64,000 nucleotides of DNA from Marinibacterium sp. GTDB taxonomy: Bacteria > Pseudomonadota > Alphaproteobacteria > Rhodobacterales > Rhodobacteraceae. The stretch covers positions 1 through 64,000 of the forward strand of contig JAOXSC010000195.1 of assembly GCA_025800215.1 (NCBI GenBank). Direction: 5' to 3'. Under the pieces are notes generated by a model. It had not been told where the DNA came from. It did no database searches and saw only the letters and a program-made list of their open reading frames with translations. A program made the position numbers and the translations under genes. Positions 24,458 through 35,000 of the stretch are shown here, in pieces (position 1 is the first letter of the stretch; the number at the start of each line of letters is the position of its first letter).

Positions 24458-25195
24458 TTACCACTTTTCCGACCAGGGCCGCAGGTCAAGCTCGTGCGTC
24501 CAGGCGCTGCGCGGCTGATGATGCAGCATCACATAGTTCTGGGCGATATGGTCGGGGTTCAGGATCCCGTCCTTGTCGCGCAGGTCATCCACATTGGGGA
24601 AATTGTCGCGGATAAAGCTGCTGTCGATGGCACCATCAATGATGGTGTGGGCCACGTGGATATTCTGCGGGCCCAGTTCGCGCGCCATGGACTGGGCGAG
24701 CGCGCGCAGCGCATGCTTGGCTCCCGAAAAGGCCGAAAACATCGACCCGCCCCGGACACTGGCGGTGGCGCCGGTGAAGATGATCGTGCCGCGCCCGCGG
24801 CTGAGCATCCGGGTGGCGGCCTCGCGGCCCATCAGGAAGCCTGCGAAACAGGCCATTTCCCAGACCTTGCGATACACGCGTGCGCTGGTTTCGGTCAGCT
24901 TGAACCGGACATTCGCGCCGATGTTGAACACCGCAACCTCAATCGGGCCGATCTCGCTTTCGATCCGGTCGAACAGCGCGGTCATGACGTCTTCGTCGCG
25001 GGCATCTGCCGGGCAGGCCACGGCCGAATGGCCTTCGTCGCGGATCGACTGGGCCAGCGCTTCGAGCGCGTCGGCATGGCGGTCGCGGCGCACCAGACAG
25101 ACGGTCAGCCCGTCGCGGGCAAAGGCCCGTGCAATTGCGGCGCCGGTGTCGTCGCCCGCGCCAATGATCAGGCAAACGCCTTTGGGGTCATCCAT
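24458..25195 (-). CDS. Short-chain dehydrogenase-family protein lacking the catalytic tyrosine
   Basis: A 245-aa Rossmann-fold SDR. The N-terminal cofactor loop IGAGDDTGAAIA and the NIGAN segment (91-95) are present. At the active site the YxxxK motif reads FSGAK: Phe156 replaces Tyr while Lys160 is kept. The usual Ser position is also not clearly conserved. It may therefore be a divergent dehydrogenase with altered chemistry or a non-enzymatic member. Close relatives with an F at this position probably exist in the family, so this need not be a defect. It is cotranscribed with the HCCA isomerase-like gene and divergent from an HxlR regulator. Confidence 0.85.
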   Translation of the reverse strand: MDDPKGVCLIIGAGDDTGAAIARAFARDGLTVCLVRRDRHADALEALAQSIRDEGHSAVACPADARDEDVMTALFDRIESEIGPIEVAVFNIGANVRFKLTETSARVYRKVWEMACFAGFLMGREAATRMLSRGRGTIIFTGATASVRGGSMFSAFSGAKHALRALAQSMARELGPQNIHVAHTIIDGAIDSSFIRDNFPNVDDLRDKDGILNPDHIAQNYVMLHHQPRSAWTHELDLRPWSEKW

Positions 25196-25338
25196 TTAGG
25201 TCTCCGTCCGAGCTGCGGGGCCGCGCGTCTGGCAGCAGTCGGCCCGAAGGCGGCAACGTGGCGTCATGCCCCCTGCGTTGCGCGAAATCCCCCCGAACCC
25301 CCTGCCGATCGACTTGGCAAGCCCCTCTTTTGGTCCTA

Positions 25339-25370
25339 TTTCTAAACCTTAAGGCGGTATGGTTTAGGAA
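25339..25370. promoter_or_regulatory. Dyad operator candidate before the HxlR gene
   Basis: TTTCTAAACC (25339-25348) and GGTTTAGGAA (25361-25370) match at 9 of 10 positions as an inverted repeat with a 12-bp spacer. It sits between the divergent SDR and HxlR genes and is a good candidate for autoregulation. The core CTAAACC recurs at 12305-12311 before the OYE gene. Confidence 0.5.
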
Positions 25371-25389
25371 TTCAACCAGATTGCACCGC

Positions 25390-25890
25390 ATGGCAGGGCG
25401 AATGACGCAGGGACATATGGCAGGCAAGCACAGGCAGACATGTTCGATCGCGGGGTTCCTGAATCTCTTTGGAGACGCCTGGAGCCTGATGATCGTGCGC
25501 GAAGCGCTGTATGGCAGCACCCGCTTTTCCGAATTCCAGCGCAATACCGGCGCGGCCCGCAATCTGTTGTCGGAACGCCTGTCGACCCTGGTGGCCCATG
25601 GCATCCTGGAAAAGGTCGACGTCGGGACGGTGGGCGCGCGCCATGCCTATCACATCACGCCCAAGGGCGAGAGCCTGCGCCCGCTGATGGCGGCCATCAT
25701 CCTGTGGAGCAATGAACATCTTTATCCCGACGGGCAGGCGCCCAACAGTGTCATCCATCGCCAGACCGGCGCAGAGCTTGAGGGGCTCGATGACCTTCTG
25801 AACCCCGCGCTCGGGGACAGCCGCTGCAAGGTTGCGGCCGGGCCCGGCGCCAGCGCGGCGGCCCGCAAGCGGCTGGGGTCACTGGAATGA
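25390..25890 (+). CDS. HxlR-family transcriptional regulator
   Basis: A protein of about 166 aa with the winged-helix HxlR domain: CSIAGFLNLFGDAWSLMIVREAL, then RFSEFQRNTGAARNLLSERLSTL (recognition helix) and the wing HAYHITPKGESL. HxlR proteins usually respond to electrophiles, aldehydes or redox stress. Three in-frame ATGs (25390, 25402, 25417) compete and none has an ideal SD; the domain is complete from any of them. The C-terminal about 50 residues are low complexity (Gly/Ala). It is divergent from the SDR-isomerase genes and followed by nitronate monooxygenase, which it probably controls. Confidence 0.85.
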   Translation: MAGRMTQGHMAGKHRQTCSIAGFLNLFGDAWSLMIVREALYGSTRFSEFQRNTGAARNLLSERLSTLVAHGILEKVDVGTVGARHAYHITPKGESLRPLMAAIILWSNEHLYPDGQAPNSVIHRQTGAELEGLDDLLNPALGDSRCKVAAGPGASAAARKRLGSLE

Positions 25891-26005
25891 TCCCGCCCCG
25901 CATCCCCGTTTCACACCCGATTTGCGCCCCCCGCCCGGGGCCGGTCTGCTGACCGGCCGCCTCGCCAGACGGCGTATCCCACTTCAAGACCCATGAGGAC
26001 CAAGA

Positions 26006-26983
26006 ATGGCACTGCCCAATATCCTTGCTGAAACGCTCAGACTGCCCGCTGTCGCATCGCCCCTGTTCATCATCTCGGGCCCCGAGCTGGTCATCGAACA
26101 GTGCAAGGCGGGGGTGGTCGGATCCTTCCCGTCGCTGAACGCGCGCGGCGACGAAAGCTTTGAAAGCTGGCTGATCCAGATCCGCGATGCGCTGGCGGCC
26201 CATGACGCGGCCAATCCCGACAGCCCGGCGGCCCCCTACGCGGTGAACCTGATCGTGCACCGGTCGAACAACCGGCTGGAAGAAGATCTGGCGCTGTGCG
26301 TGAAATACCAGGTGCCGATCATCATCACATCGCTGGGCGCCCGCCCCGAGATCAACGACGCCGTGCATTCCTATGGCGGCATCGTGCTGCATGACATCAT
26401 CAACAACACCTTCGCCCGCAAGGCCATCGAAAAAGGGGCCGACGGCCTGATTGCAGTGGCGGCGGGGGCCGGCGGCCATGCGGGCACACAGTCGCCCATG
26501 GCCCTGATCCGCGAGATCCGCGAATGGTTCGATGGCCCGCTGCTGCTGTCGGGGGCGATCGCGTCGGGCGCGTCGATCCTGGCCGCGCAGGCGATGGGGG
26601 CGGATCTGGGCTATATCGGGTCGGCGTTCATCGCCACGACCGAAGCGCGCGCGGTGCCAGGCTACAAGGATTGCATCGCGGCATCGGGGGCCGAAGACAT
26701 CGTGTATTCCAACCTCTTTACCGGGGTGCATGGCAATTACCTGCGCCCGTCCATCGTGGCGGCGGGAATGGATCCCGACGACTTGCCGGAAAGCGATCCC
26801 AGCAAGATGGATTTCGGCTCGGGCGGGAATACCAAAAAGAAGGCCTGGAAAGACATCTGGGGCGCGGGCCAGGGCATTGGCGCGGTCAAGCAGGTGCAGC
26901 CCGCTGCCGATCTGGTGGCGCAGCTTCGGTCGGAATATGACGCGGCCTTTGCTGATCTGTCAGCGCGCGTTGGCGCCCGCTGA
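26006..26983 (+). CDS. Nitronate monooxygenase family protein
   Basis: A 325-aa FMN-binding TIM barrel of the 2-nitropropane dioxygenase/nitronate monooxygenase group. The phosphate-binding region AAGAGGHAGTQSP (around residues 154-166), the GAIASGA turn and the GYIGSAFIATTEA segment are typical. Such enzymes oxidise propionate-3-nitronate and related alkyl nitronates, or act as FMN-dependent reductases in less characterised branches. The ATG at 26006 has GAGGACC upstream. The thioesterase-like gene follows after 30 bp, so they form one transcript. Confidence 0.87.
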   Translation: MALPNILAETLRLPAVASPLFIISGPELVIEQCKAGVVGSFPSLNARGDESFESWLIQIRDALAAHDAANPDSPAAPYAVNLIVHRSNNRLEEDLALCVKYQVPIIITSLGARPEINDAVHSYGGIVLHDIINNTFARKAIEKGADGLIAVAAGAGGHAGTQSPMALIREIREWFDGPLLLSGAIASGASILAAQAMGADLGYIGSAFIATTEARAVPGYKDCIAASGAEDIVYSNLFTGVHGNYLRPSIVAAGMDPDDLPESDPSKMDFGSGGNTKKKAWKDIWGAGQGIGAVKQVQPAADLVAQLRSEYDAAFADLSARVGAR

Positions 26984-27013
26984 TCTGTCCCATCTGCTGA
27001 ACAGGACCACATC

Positions 27014-27814
27014 ATGACAGAACCCACATTGTCGCAGGTGTTCGATGCAGCCGCGCCGGACGGGGACGGGCTGCGGTTTCCGGCGCCCGCGAACTGGAAA
27101 CAGGGCCGCACGGCCTATGGCGGGTTCACCGCCGCGCTGCTGGCCGAAGGCGTGCGCCGCCAGCATGACGATCTGCCGCCGCTGCGCTCGGCGCTGATCA
27201 ACTTTACCGCGCCGGTGACCGATGATCCGGTGGTGCGCTCGTCGGTGCTGCGGGCGGGGCGCAACGTGACCACGATCAGCGCGCGCGCCGATGTCGGTGG
27301 AGCCGTGGCGGCGACGGCGACGCTGTCCTTTGGTCAGGCCCAGCCGGGCGGGCTGCAGGTGGATCTGCCAGCACGCGCCGCCCCCGATCCGCAGGATGCG
27401 CCGCCCTTCCCGCAAGGTGCGGCGGCGTTGACACCTGCGTTTTTCGGGCAGTTCGAGGTGCGCGTCGTTGATGGCCACCCGCCATTTTCCGGCGCGCCCG
27501 AAGGGGTGCTGCGGGTCTGGGCACGCCATGTCGATCCGCAGGTGCGCAGTGGCGTGCCCGGTGTGATGGCGGTGGCCGATCTGCTGCCGCCTGCGGTGTT
27601 TCCGATGCTGAAACGGCCGGCGGTGAATTCGTCGATGACCTGGATCGTGAACCTGCTGACGGATGCGCCGCGCACGACCGATGGCTGGTGGCTGTTGGAA
27701 AACCGGCTGAGCGCGGCGGGCGACGGGTTCAGTTCGCAGGGGATGCGGGTATGGAACACCGATCGCCAGCTTGTCGTCGATGGCATGCAATCTGTGATCG
27801 TGTTCGAGCGCTGA
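27014..27814 (+). CDS. Thioesterase-like superfamily protein (TesB-type double hotdog)
   Basis: A 266-aa protein with the layout of the 4HBT_3/TesB-like family: an N-terminal hotdog with GRTAYGGFTAALLAEGV and a C-terminal hotdog ending WWLLENRLSAAGDGFSSQGMRVWN...VIVFER. The catalytic Asp-Gln-Thr pattern is not clearly traced. It is expected to hydrolyse acyl-CoA thioesters. It follows nitronate monooxygenase by 30 bp, with ACAGGACC upstream of the ATG. With the minus-strand thioesterase, hydratase and isomerase genes it suggests a CoA-dependent catabolic cluster of unknown substrate. Confidence 0.82.
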   Translation: MTEPTLSQVFDAAAPDGDGLRFPAPANWKQGRTAYGGFTAALLAEGVRRQHDDLPPLRSALINFTAPVTDDPVVRSSVLRAGRNVTTISARADVGGAVAATATLSFGQAQPGGLQVDLPARAAPDPQDAPPFPQGAAALTPAFFGQFEVRVVDGHPPFSGAPEGVLRVWARHVDPQVRSGVPGVMAVADLLPPAVFPMLKRPAVNSSMTWIVNLLTDAPRTTDGWWLLENRLSAAGDGFSSQGMRVWNTDRQLVVDGMQSVIVFER

Positions 27815-27829
27815 CGCGTGGGTGCCGGG

Positions 27830-28435
27830 TCAGATCCTGTCCCGGCGCCGGTGCAGTACGGCCATATTCACATAGGCCGCCGCGCCCAGGGTCACAAACG
27901 GCGCGGCATAGATCAGCACCATCCCGCGCCCATCGGGCAGCGGACCACAGGCGGCCTGCGCGATCTGCAGCCAGGCCAGCCCCAGAAACAGCGCCAGCCC
28001 CGCCGCCAGCCCCAGCAGCAGCCAGACCGACAGTGGCGCGCGCGCGTCGGGATGGGTCACGGCCAGAACGGCGCGCGCGCGCCGCTGCAGGATCAGGCTG
28101 AGGATCAGCGCTGCGGCCGCGATCATCGTGACATAGGTCAGCGCGGCGGGCCGCGCCGAACACTCCGCCCCCTGCATCTGCAGGATCAGAAGCGGCGTCA
28201 GCGCGATGGCACCCGACGCGGCAAGGATCAGCAAAAGCACGGTTTCGAACCCGACCAGCGGACGGGTCATCCCGTGCAGCAGCACCCCGATCAGGGCCGC
28301 CCCGGCAAAGGACAGGATGAACAGGGCCTGCGCCATGTTGCCATCCAGCCAGGCCGGCAGCGCCATGGAAGCCAGCAGCGCCACGGCCGCCAGCCGCGCA
28401 AGTGCCGCGATCATCGAACGGTCCGAGCGTGCCAT
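27830..28435 (-). CDS. Six-helix membrane protein next to the RTX acyltransferase
   Basis: A 201-aa hydrophobic protein with about six transmembrane segments (roughly 9-29, 33-52, 59-83, 95-113, 133-155, 170-190) and a positively charged C-terminus (HRRRDRI). I recognise no family. The ATG at 28435 lies nine bases after the stop of the acyltransferase gene upstream on the same strand, so the two are co-transcribed. Co-occurrence suggests a role in handling the RTX protein, for example membrane assembly, immunity or export, but nothing in the sequence proves it. Confidence 0.7.
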   Translation of the reverse strand: MARSDRSMIAALARLAAVALLASMALPAWLDGNMAQALFILSFAGAALIGVLLHGMTRPLVGFETVLLLILAASGAIALTPLLILQMQGAECSARPAALTYVTMIAAAALILSLILQRRARAVLAVTHPDARAPLSVWLLLGLAAGLALFLGLAWLQIAQAACGPLPDGRGMVLIYAAPFVTLGAAAYVNMAVLHRRRDRI

Positions 28436-28443
28436 GCCCGCTG

Positions 28444-28857
28444 TTACACCAGCGCCATCAGTGACTGGCCCTTGAACTGCGTCTCGCGCAGGTCCTTCAG
28501 CACCACCTCGCCCGGCAGAAAGGGCGAGATCACCGCCACCACCCAGGCCCGGTCGCCCGAGCTGAGCGCATCCCTGTCCAGCCGTCCGCCCGCGCGGAAC
28601 TGCTGTTCCGCGGCCTCGTCCAGCAGCCCCCAGCTGACAAAAGCCAGCGGTGCGCCATCCTTGCGCCACAGGCGGAACTGGCGGCTGTCGATGCCCGCCA
28701 GAATGGCATCAGCCACCGCGCCAAAGGGCATGTCGCGGTGATCGCGGGATCGCGCCGCCAGCCAGAAGGCCGCGCCGATCACTTCGCCAAAGCTGTCTTT
28801 GGGTGGTGTGTCGGCATCGGTATCGGGGGTGGCAGGATTGGTAACGGGCTTGGTCAT
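28444..28857 (-). CDS. HlyC-type toxin-activating lysine acyltransferase, Asp-less variant
   Basis: A 137-aa member of the HlyC/RTX toxin acyltransferase family, which transfers fatty acyl groups from acyl-ACP to lysines of RTX toxins. Family marks are FWLAARSRDHRDM with the catalytic His40 (HlyC His23), the central RKDGAPLAFVSWGLL (HlyC NYPVAYCSWANL) and SGDRAWVVAVISPF. In the last segment the catalytic Asp of HlyC (Asp92 in WFIDWIAPF) is Ala. The protein is shorter than HlyC (about 170 aa). It is divergent from the 2925-aa RTX gene, its presumed substrate, across a 150-bp promoter region. Activity is therefore uncertain. Confidence 0.8.
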   Translation of the reverse strand: MTKPVTNPATPDTDADTPPKDSFGEVIGAAFWLAARSRDHRDMPFGAVADAILAGIDSRQFRLWRKDGAPLAFVSWGLLDEAAEQQFRAGGRLDRDALSSGDRAWVVAVISPFLPGEVVLKDLRETQFKGQSLMALV

Positions 28858-29007
28858 AATCGGTACTTTCTACGTAGAATATTCTGAACGATGTACTATC
28901 GGATTTTACATGGGTGACACAAATTTGATTGCAATGTAGTTAATAGTGAGCGGTGTTTGTTCTTGAAACAGCTGCGTGTTGCTCATTTGTAAACGGCTTT
29001 TTGTCTT
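28858..29007. promoter_or_regulatory. AT-rich divergent promoter region of the acyltransferase and giant RTX genes
   Basis: This 150-bp stretch is markedly AT-richer than the flanking genes. It contains a perfect 12-bp palindrome TTCTACGTAGAA (28868-28879) close to the acyltransferase start and an inverted repeat TGTTT...AAACA (28954-28970) closer to the RTX start. Both are candidate regulator sites. The RTX ATG at 29008 lacks an obvious SD. Confidence 0.5.
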
Positions 29008-32000
29008 ATGACCTCTTCCAATAGTTCCGATACGTCCTCGACCAATGGTTACACCAATGGCGGGGTCGACTGGATTGATGTGCTGGCCGCGAATGAGGCG
29101 GGCGGGTTCAAGGGGCTGATCGACGCGCTCAAGGATACCGAAACGGGCAAGTTCGCGGACGAGATCAACGCGATTGTGCGCGAGGTCTATGAACAGGGCG
29201 GCAACCGTGCGGTCGAACGCGTTGCCCCTTTTATCGAAGATCTGGCCCGCTACAGCCCCGGTGTTCAGGGCTATCTGCGCAATGGGGCGCAGGCGCTGAA
29301 CAATCTTGACGATTTCAAGCTGATCAAGAACGTCAAGGCAGGTCCGCTGCTGGATGCGGCTTTGGCCGGGGCGTCGGTCTACAACGACTATCGCAATGGC
29401 GAAAACTGGGTGTCCGAGATCTTCAAACAGGGCGCGTCGATTGCGGCAGGAGCCGGGGCGGCGGCCCTGACCACGGCGGGCATTGCGGCGGCCGGTGTCA
29501 CGGCACCGGCCTGGGGCACGGCGCTGGCCGTGGGCGTGGTGGCCGCCGGGGCCAGCTATGCGGTGGCCGAGGCGTGGGATTTCGTCGAAGGAAACTGGGA
29601 CAACATCACCGACTGGACCGACGAACAGCTTGATGCGGCGCGCGCCAGCTTTGACGAAATTGTCGATGGCGCCGCCGACTGGATGTCTGATCGCGCGACC
29701 GAATTCAGCGACTGGGCCGGTGACAGGGCGCAGGAGTTTTCCGACTGGGCCGATGCCAAGGCCGAGCAGGTTTCGGATATCTATGACTACGTCAAGGATC
29801 GCGCGGGCGAGTTCGGGCAGGAGGTCGTCGATTTCTGGCAAGACGCCAAGGACAGCGTGGCCGGGGCTGTGGACGAGGCAGGTGAATGGCTGAATGACCG
29901 CTGGTCGGACATTTCCGAGACCGGGCAGGAGCTGTGGGACACGGCCGGTGACTGGCTTGAAGAGCAGCGTGATCGCATCAAGGATGGGTTCGAAGACGCG
30001 TCCACCGCGCTTGAAGACTGGGTTGGCAACCGGGCCGAGGATCTCAGCAATGCGGTGAACGACGTGACCGAAGGGGCGTCGGATCTGTGGCAGGATCTCA
30101 AGGACTGGTGGAACGGCGACGATCAGGATGCGGGCGAAGACGCACAGGATGCATCCGACCGGTCGGGCAGCGCGCGCACCGAAGCGTCGCCGCTGGTGCT
30201 GGATCTGGATGGGGACGGCATTGAACTGACCGGGCTGGGCAGTGCAGGGGCGGTCTATTGGGATATCGACGTTGACGGGTTCCGCGAACGCTCGGGCTGG
30301 GTCGGGGCCGATGACGGGTTGCTGGTGCTTGATGCCAATCTGAATGGCCGCATCGACGATCATTCGGAACTCTTCGGCACCGCAACGGTTGACGGGTTTA
30401 CCGTGCTGTCGGTGCTCGATTCCAACAATGACGGCTGGATTTCGTCGGATGATGACGCATTCGACAGCCTGCAGGTCTGGCGCGACATTGACCAGAATGG
30501 GCAGTCGGATGCGGGCGAGCTGTTCAGCCTGGACACCGCAGGGGTGGCGCGTATCAATCTGGGGGCGACGCTGGTCAGCGAAACCATCGCGGGCAATGCG
30601 GTCACCCATCGCAGCACCTATGTGGGCACCGATGGCGCCAGTCACCAGATCGTCGATGCGTGGTTTGCCTATGACAACCTGAATTCGCGTCTGGGCCGCG
30701 ACGTGCCCTTTGACGCGCTGGCCCAGTCGCTGCCGCAGGTGCGCGGCTATGGGGTGATTGCCGATCTGCGCGCGGCCATGTCGCTGGATGAAACCCTGCG
30801 CGATATGATCCTTGAAATCGCGGATACGCCCGCAGACCGGGTCTTTGCCCCCGAATTCGATCTGGAAGGCAAGCTCAAGGCCGCGATGTTCCGCTGGGCG
30901 GGGGTGCAGGACATCGACCCGCAGGCGCGCGGACGCTATGTGGACGGGCGCGAGCTGGGCTTTGTCGAAGCCTTTACCGACCGCCCCTTTGCCCAGAACG
31001 GACGCCCCAACCCCGCGCCCGAAGCCGGGCGCACGCTGACCAGCGCCTTTGACACGATTTTCAATGCGACCCTGACCAAGATCTTTGTCCAGAGCATGGG
31101 CGAGGCGCTGTTTGCCGACCGGCCGATCTATTTCTGGGAACAGGATCAGTTCAGCGCCGCGTTCGAGATCGACTTTGACGCGCTCGAAACGCTGGTGACC
31201 GGCTATGCGGCGCAGGTGTCAGATATGGCCCCGGTCTGGGTGTCGATCCTGCGGGTGCTTGATCATGCGGTGGGCATCGACACGCTGTCCGCCCCCGATC
31301 GCGCGCGGCTGGATGCGCTGGCCCAGACCCACGGGTCGGTGTCGGTGGAAAACGCGCTGGACGTGATCTATCCGCCGGTGGCGCTTGGGCTGAACGGCAC
31401 GAACGGGGATGACAATCTGCGCGGCGGTGGCGGGCGTGACAACCTGTCCACCGGTGATGGCGACGACCGGCTGTTCGGGCTGCGCGGCGATGACAACCTG
31501 CAGGGCGGGCGCGGCAATGACACGCTCAGCGGCGGGGCGGGCAATGACCTGGTTCAGGGCGGCCCCGACAATGACACCTATATCTATCGCGGCGGGTTCG
31601 AGACCTATATCGACAGCTCGGGCGTGGATCGCATCATCATCGGCGCAGGGCTTGAGCCGCGCGACCTGGCCTATCTGCGATCGCCCGACAATCAGGACGA
31701 TCTGGAAATCTATGCGCGGGGAGAGCTGATCATTCGCGTCGAAGGGTTCTTTGGCCCCGATGGCGAGATCGAAAAGATCAGCTTTGAAGGGGTCCCGCAG
31801 GTCTTTGACCTGGGCGAGCTGGCCAAGGGGATCAAGGGCACGTCGGGTGATGACCGGATCGACGGCGACCAGAACGCCTTTACCCCGAACGACCGGATTC
31901 TGGGGCTCAAGGGGGATGACCGACTGCGCGGCTTTGACGGGGCGGATGTTCTGATCGGGGGCGACGGGCGCGACACGCTGGGCGGCGGCGACGGATCGGA

Positions 32001-35000
32001 TGTCCTGCTGGGCGGGTCCGGCAATGACCGCATTGTCGGGGGGCGCGACGCCGACAACCTGCAGGGCGGATCGGGCAACGACACCTATTTCATTCAGGAT
32101 GACGATGTCATCTTCGACACCGGCGGCACCGATACCGTGGTGCTGCGCAAGACGCTCGGGTTTGACGACATTACCCTGGCGCGGCTGGCCTATTCCAATG
32201 ACCTGCTGATCGAAACACCCTATGAGACCGTGCGCGTCACTGGCCATTTCGGGGCCGATGCCAATGCCATCGAACGCATCGCGCGCCAGCGCGACAATGG
32301 CAGCCTTGAGATGCGGGCCATCAGCACCCTGCCGATCGAGCAATATGGCACCGAAAACTATGACCGCATGCGCGGCGATCTGGGCGGGGTCGCTGCCGAG
32401 GATATTCTGCGGGGCCGGGCGGGCAATGACTACCTCTACAGCTATGCCGGGGCCGATCTGCTGGATGGGGGTCTGGGCGATGACCACAGCTATGGCGGCG
32501 CCGGGGGCGACACCTATGTCGTGGGCTATGGGCATGATTTCATTCAGGATTACACAACCGATCTGACGGACGCCATCGACCGGGTGATGATCAGCGGGAT
32601 CAACCGGGGCGATGCAGCGCTGTCGCGGATGCTGGATGGCGACATCATGGTCAGCTGGCAGGGCGGTTCGGTGCGCATCGACCGGGGCTTTGACGAACGC
32701 TATGCGGTGGAACGGATCCTGTTTGCCAATGGCGCGGCCACCGTGGCGGGGCTGGCGCTGCGGACCTTTGGCACCGATGGCGCTGATCAGGTCTATGGCA
32801 ACCGAGAAGAGCTGGGGTCGCATGACGACCGGCTGTTCGGCGCGGCGGGCAATGACCGGATCTATGGCTATGACGGCGATGACCGGCTGTTTGGCGATGC
32901 GGGCGATGACAGCCTTTATGGCGCCGAAGGGTCGGATACCTACTACGTGGGCGGCGGCGATGACTATGTCTCGGATTACGGCGCAACCGATGACGCCGAT
33001 GACGTGCTGCGCATCAAGGGCGTGCGCCGGAACGAGGCCACGATCGAGCGTCGCTCGGACGGGGATCTGGTGATCGCATGGGCCGATGGATCGGTCATCG
33101 TGAACAATGCCTTTGACGCGCGCTATGCGGTGGAACGGATCGTCTTTGACGACGGGACACTGGCGCTTGACGCGGTGGCGATGATCACCCGCGGCACCAA
33201 CGGGTCCGAAAGCATCTATGGCAACCGCGAAGAGCGCGGCAGCCGTGATGACAGCCTGGTGGCGCGCGACGGCAATGATGCGGTCTATGGCTATGATGGC
33301 GATGACACGCTGAACGGGGGGCTGGGGGATGACAGCCTGTACGGGGCCGATGGCAGCGACCGCTATATTGTCGGTCAGGGCGATGATTTTGTGCAGGATC
33401 GTGGCGGTGTGGACGCCGCCGCCGATATCGACATTGTCCGCATCCAGGGCGTTGATCGCGCCGATACCACCCTGCGCCGCCTTGGGGATGGTGATCTTCT
33501 GATCGGTTGGGATGGTGGATCGGTGCGCATTGATCAGGCGTTTGACGAACGCAACGGGATCGAACGGATCGCCTTTGACAATGCCACGCTGCAGATGGCG
33601 GCCCTGATCACCAACACCTATGGCACCAATGGCAATGACCGTCTGGACGGCAACCGCGAAGAACGCGGCAGCCGCAATGACCGGCTGTTCGGGCTGGATG
33701 GCGATGACACGCTGTACGGGTATGACGGCGATGATGTGCTGGATGCGGGCGCGGGCAATGACAGCCTTTATGGCGGCGAAGGGGCAGATATCTATCGGCT
33801 GAGCACCGGGCATCACTACATTCAGGACTACACCACCAACCTGATGGACGGCCCGGACCGGATCCGGGTGTTCGGCTATGATCTGAGCGACGCGACCTTT
33901 ACGCGGTCAGCTGTGGGGACGCTGAAAATCGACTGGGGTGAAGGATCGGTGCGCATCAACCGTGCGTTTGTCGAAGGATACTCGGTTGAAAGCATACGCT
34001 TTGACCGGGGCAGCGTGGATCTGACCACCCTTGCGGTGGAAACCCACGGTACCAATGGTGACGAAAAGATCTATGGTAATCTCGCTCAGCTGGGCGACCA
34101 CAACGATACGATCCTGGGGTTGGATGGCGATGATACGCTTTACAGCTATGACGGCCAGGATGTGCTTGATGGGGGGATGGGCGACGATCTGCTTGCCGGG
34201 GCAGAGGGCGGCGATACCTATATTCTGGGGGCCGGCCATGACACGATCGAGGATCGCGGCGCCAAAGACCTGAGCGATGGTGACGACACGGCGCGCATTC
34301 CGGTTGCCTTGGCTGACGTCGAGATCCGGTATGTCTTCGGTGCGTTGCTGATGTCCTGGGACGGCGGATCGGTGCGGGTCAAACGGGCCTTTTACGAGCG
34401 CGACGCGGTCGAGCGGTTTGTTTTTGCCGACCAGACTGTTGCGCTGGACGATCTGCGGTTTTCGAACATTGGTACCAACGGGGCCGATTGGCTCCGCGGG
34501 AATAGTGGTGACTATGGCAGCCGCGATGACTCGATCTTTGGTCTGGATGGCGATGACAACTTGTATGGCTATGACGGCAATGACCGTCTGCGCGGCGACG
34601 CCGGCAATGACAGCCTGTATGGCGCAGATGGGGCCGACATCTACATCACCGGTCAGGGACATGACTATATCCAAGATCAGGGTCTCGCTGATCTGTCGGA
34701 CGGTGATGACCTGCTGCGCGTTTTGGGGGTGGATCGGGCCGATGCCACGCTGACCCGGCTGCTGGACGGGGATCTGTTGATCGACTGGGGCGTGGGATCG
34801 GTGCGCATCGACCGTGCCTTTGAGGCCCGCTATGCGGTCGAGCATATCGCATTCCGCGACGAACAGATCCAGATTGCCGATCTGGCGGTGACCACACGCG
34901 GGACCAACGGCGTCGATACGATCTATGGCAACCGCGAAGATCTGGGCAGCCGCAATGACAGGCTCGAAGGTCTGGACGGTGCCGACCGGCTTTACGGCTA

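Noticed and set aside
31219..33816. Long minus-strand open frame opposite the giant RTX gene
   Set aside because: The repetitive IAVIAI-type composition is the mirror of the nonapeptide repeats. It is an artefact of codon bias.
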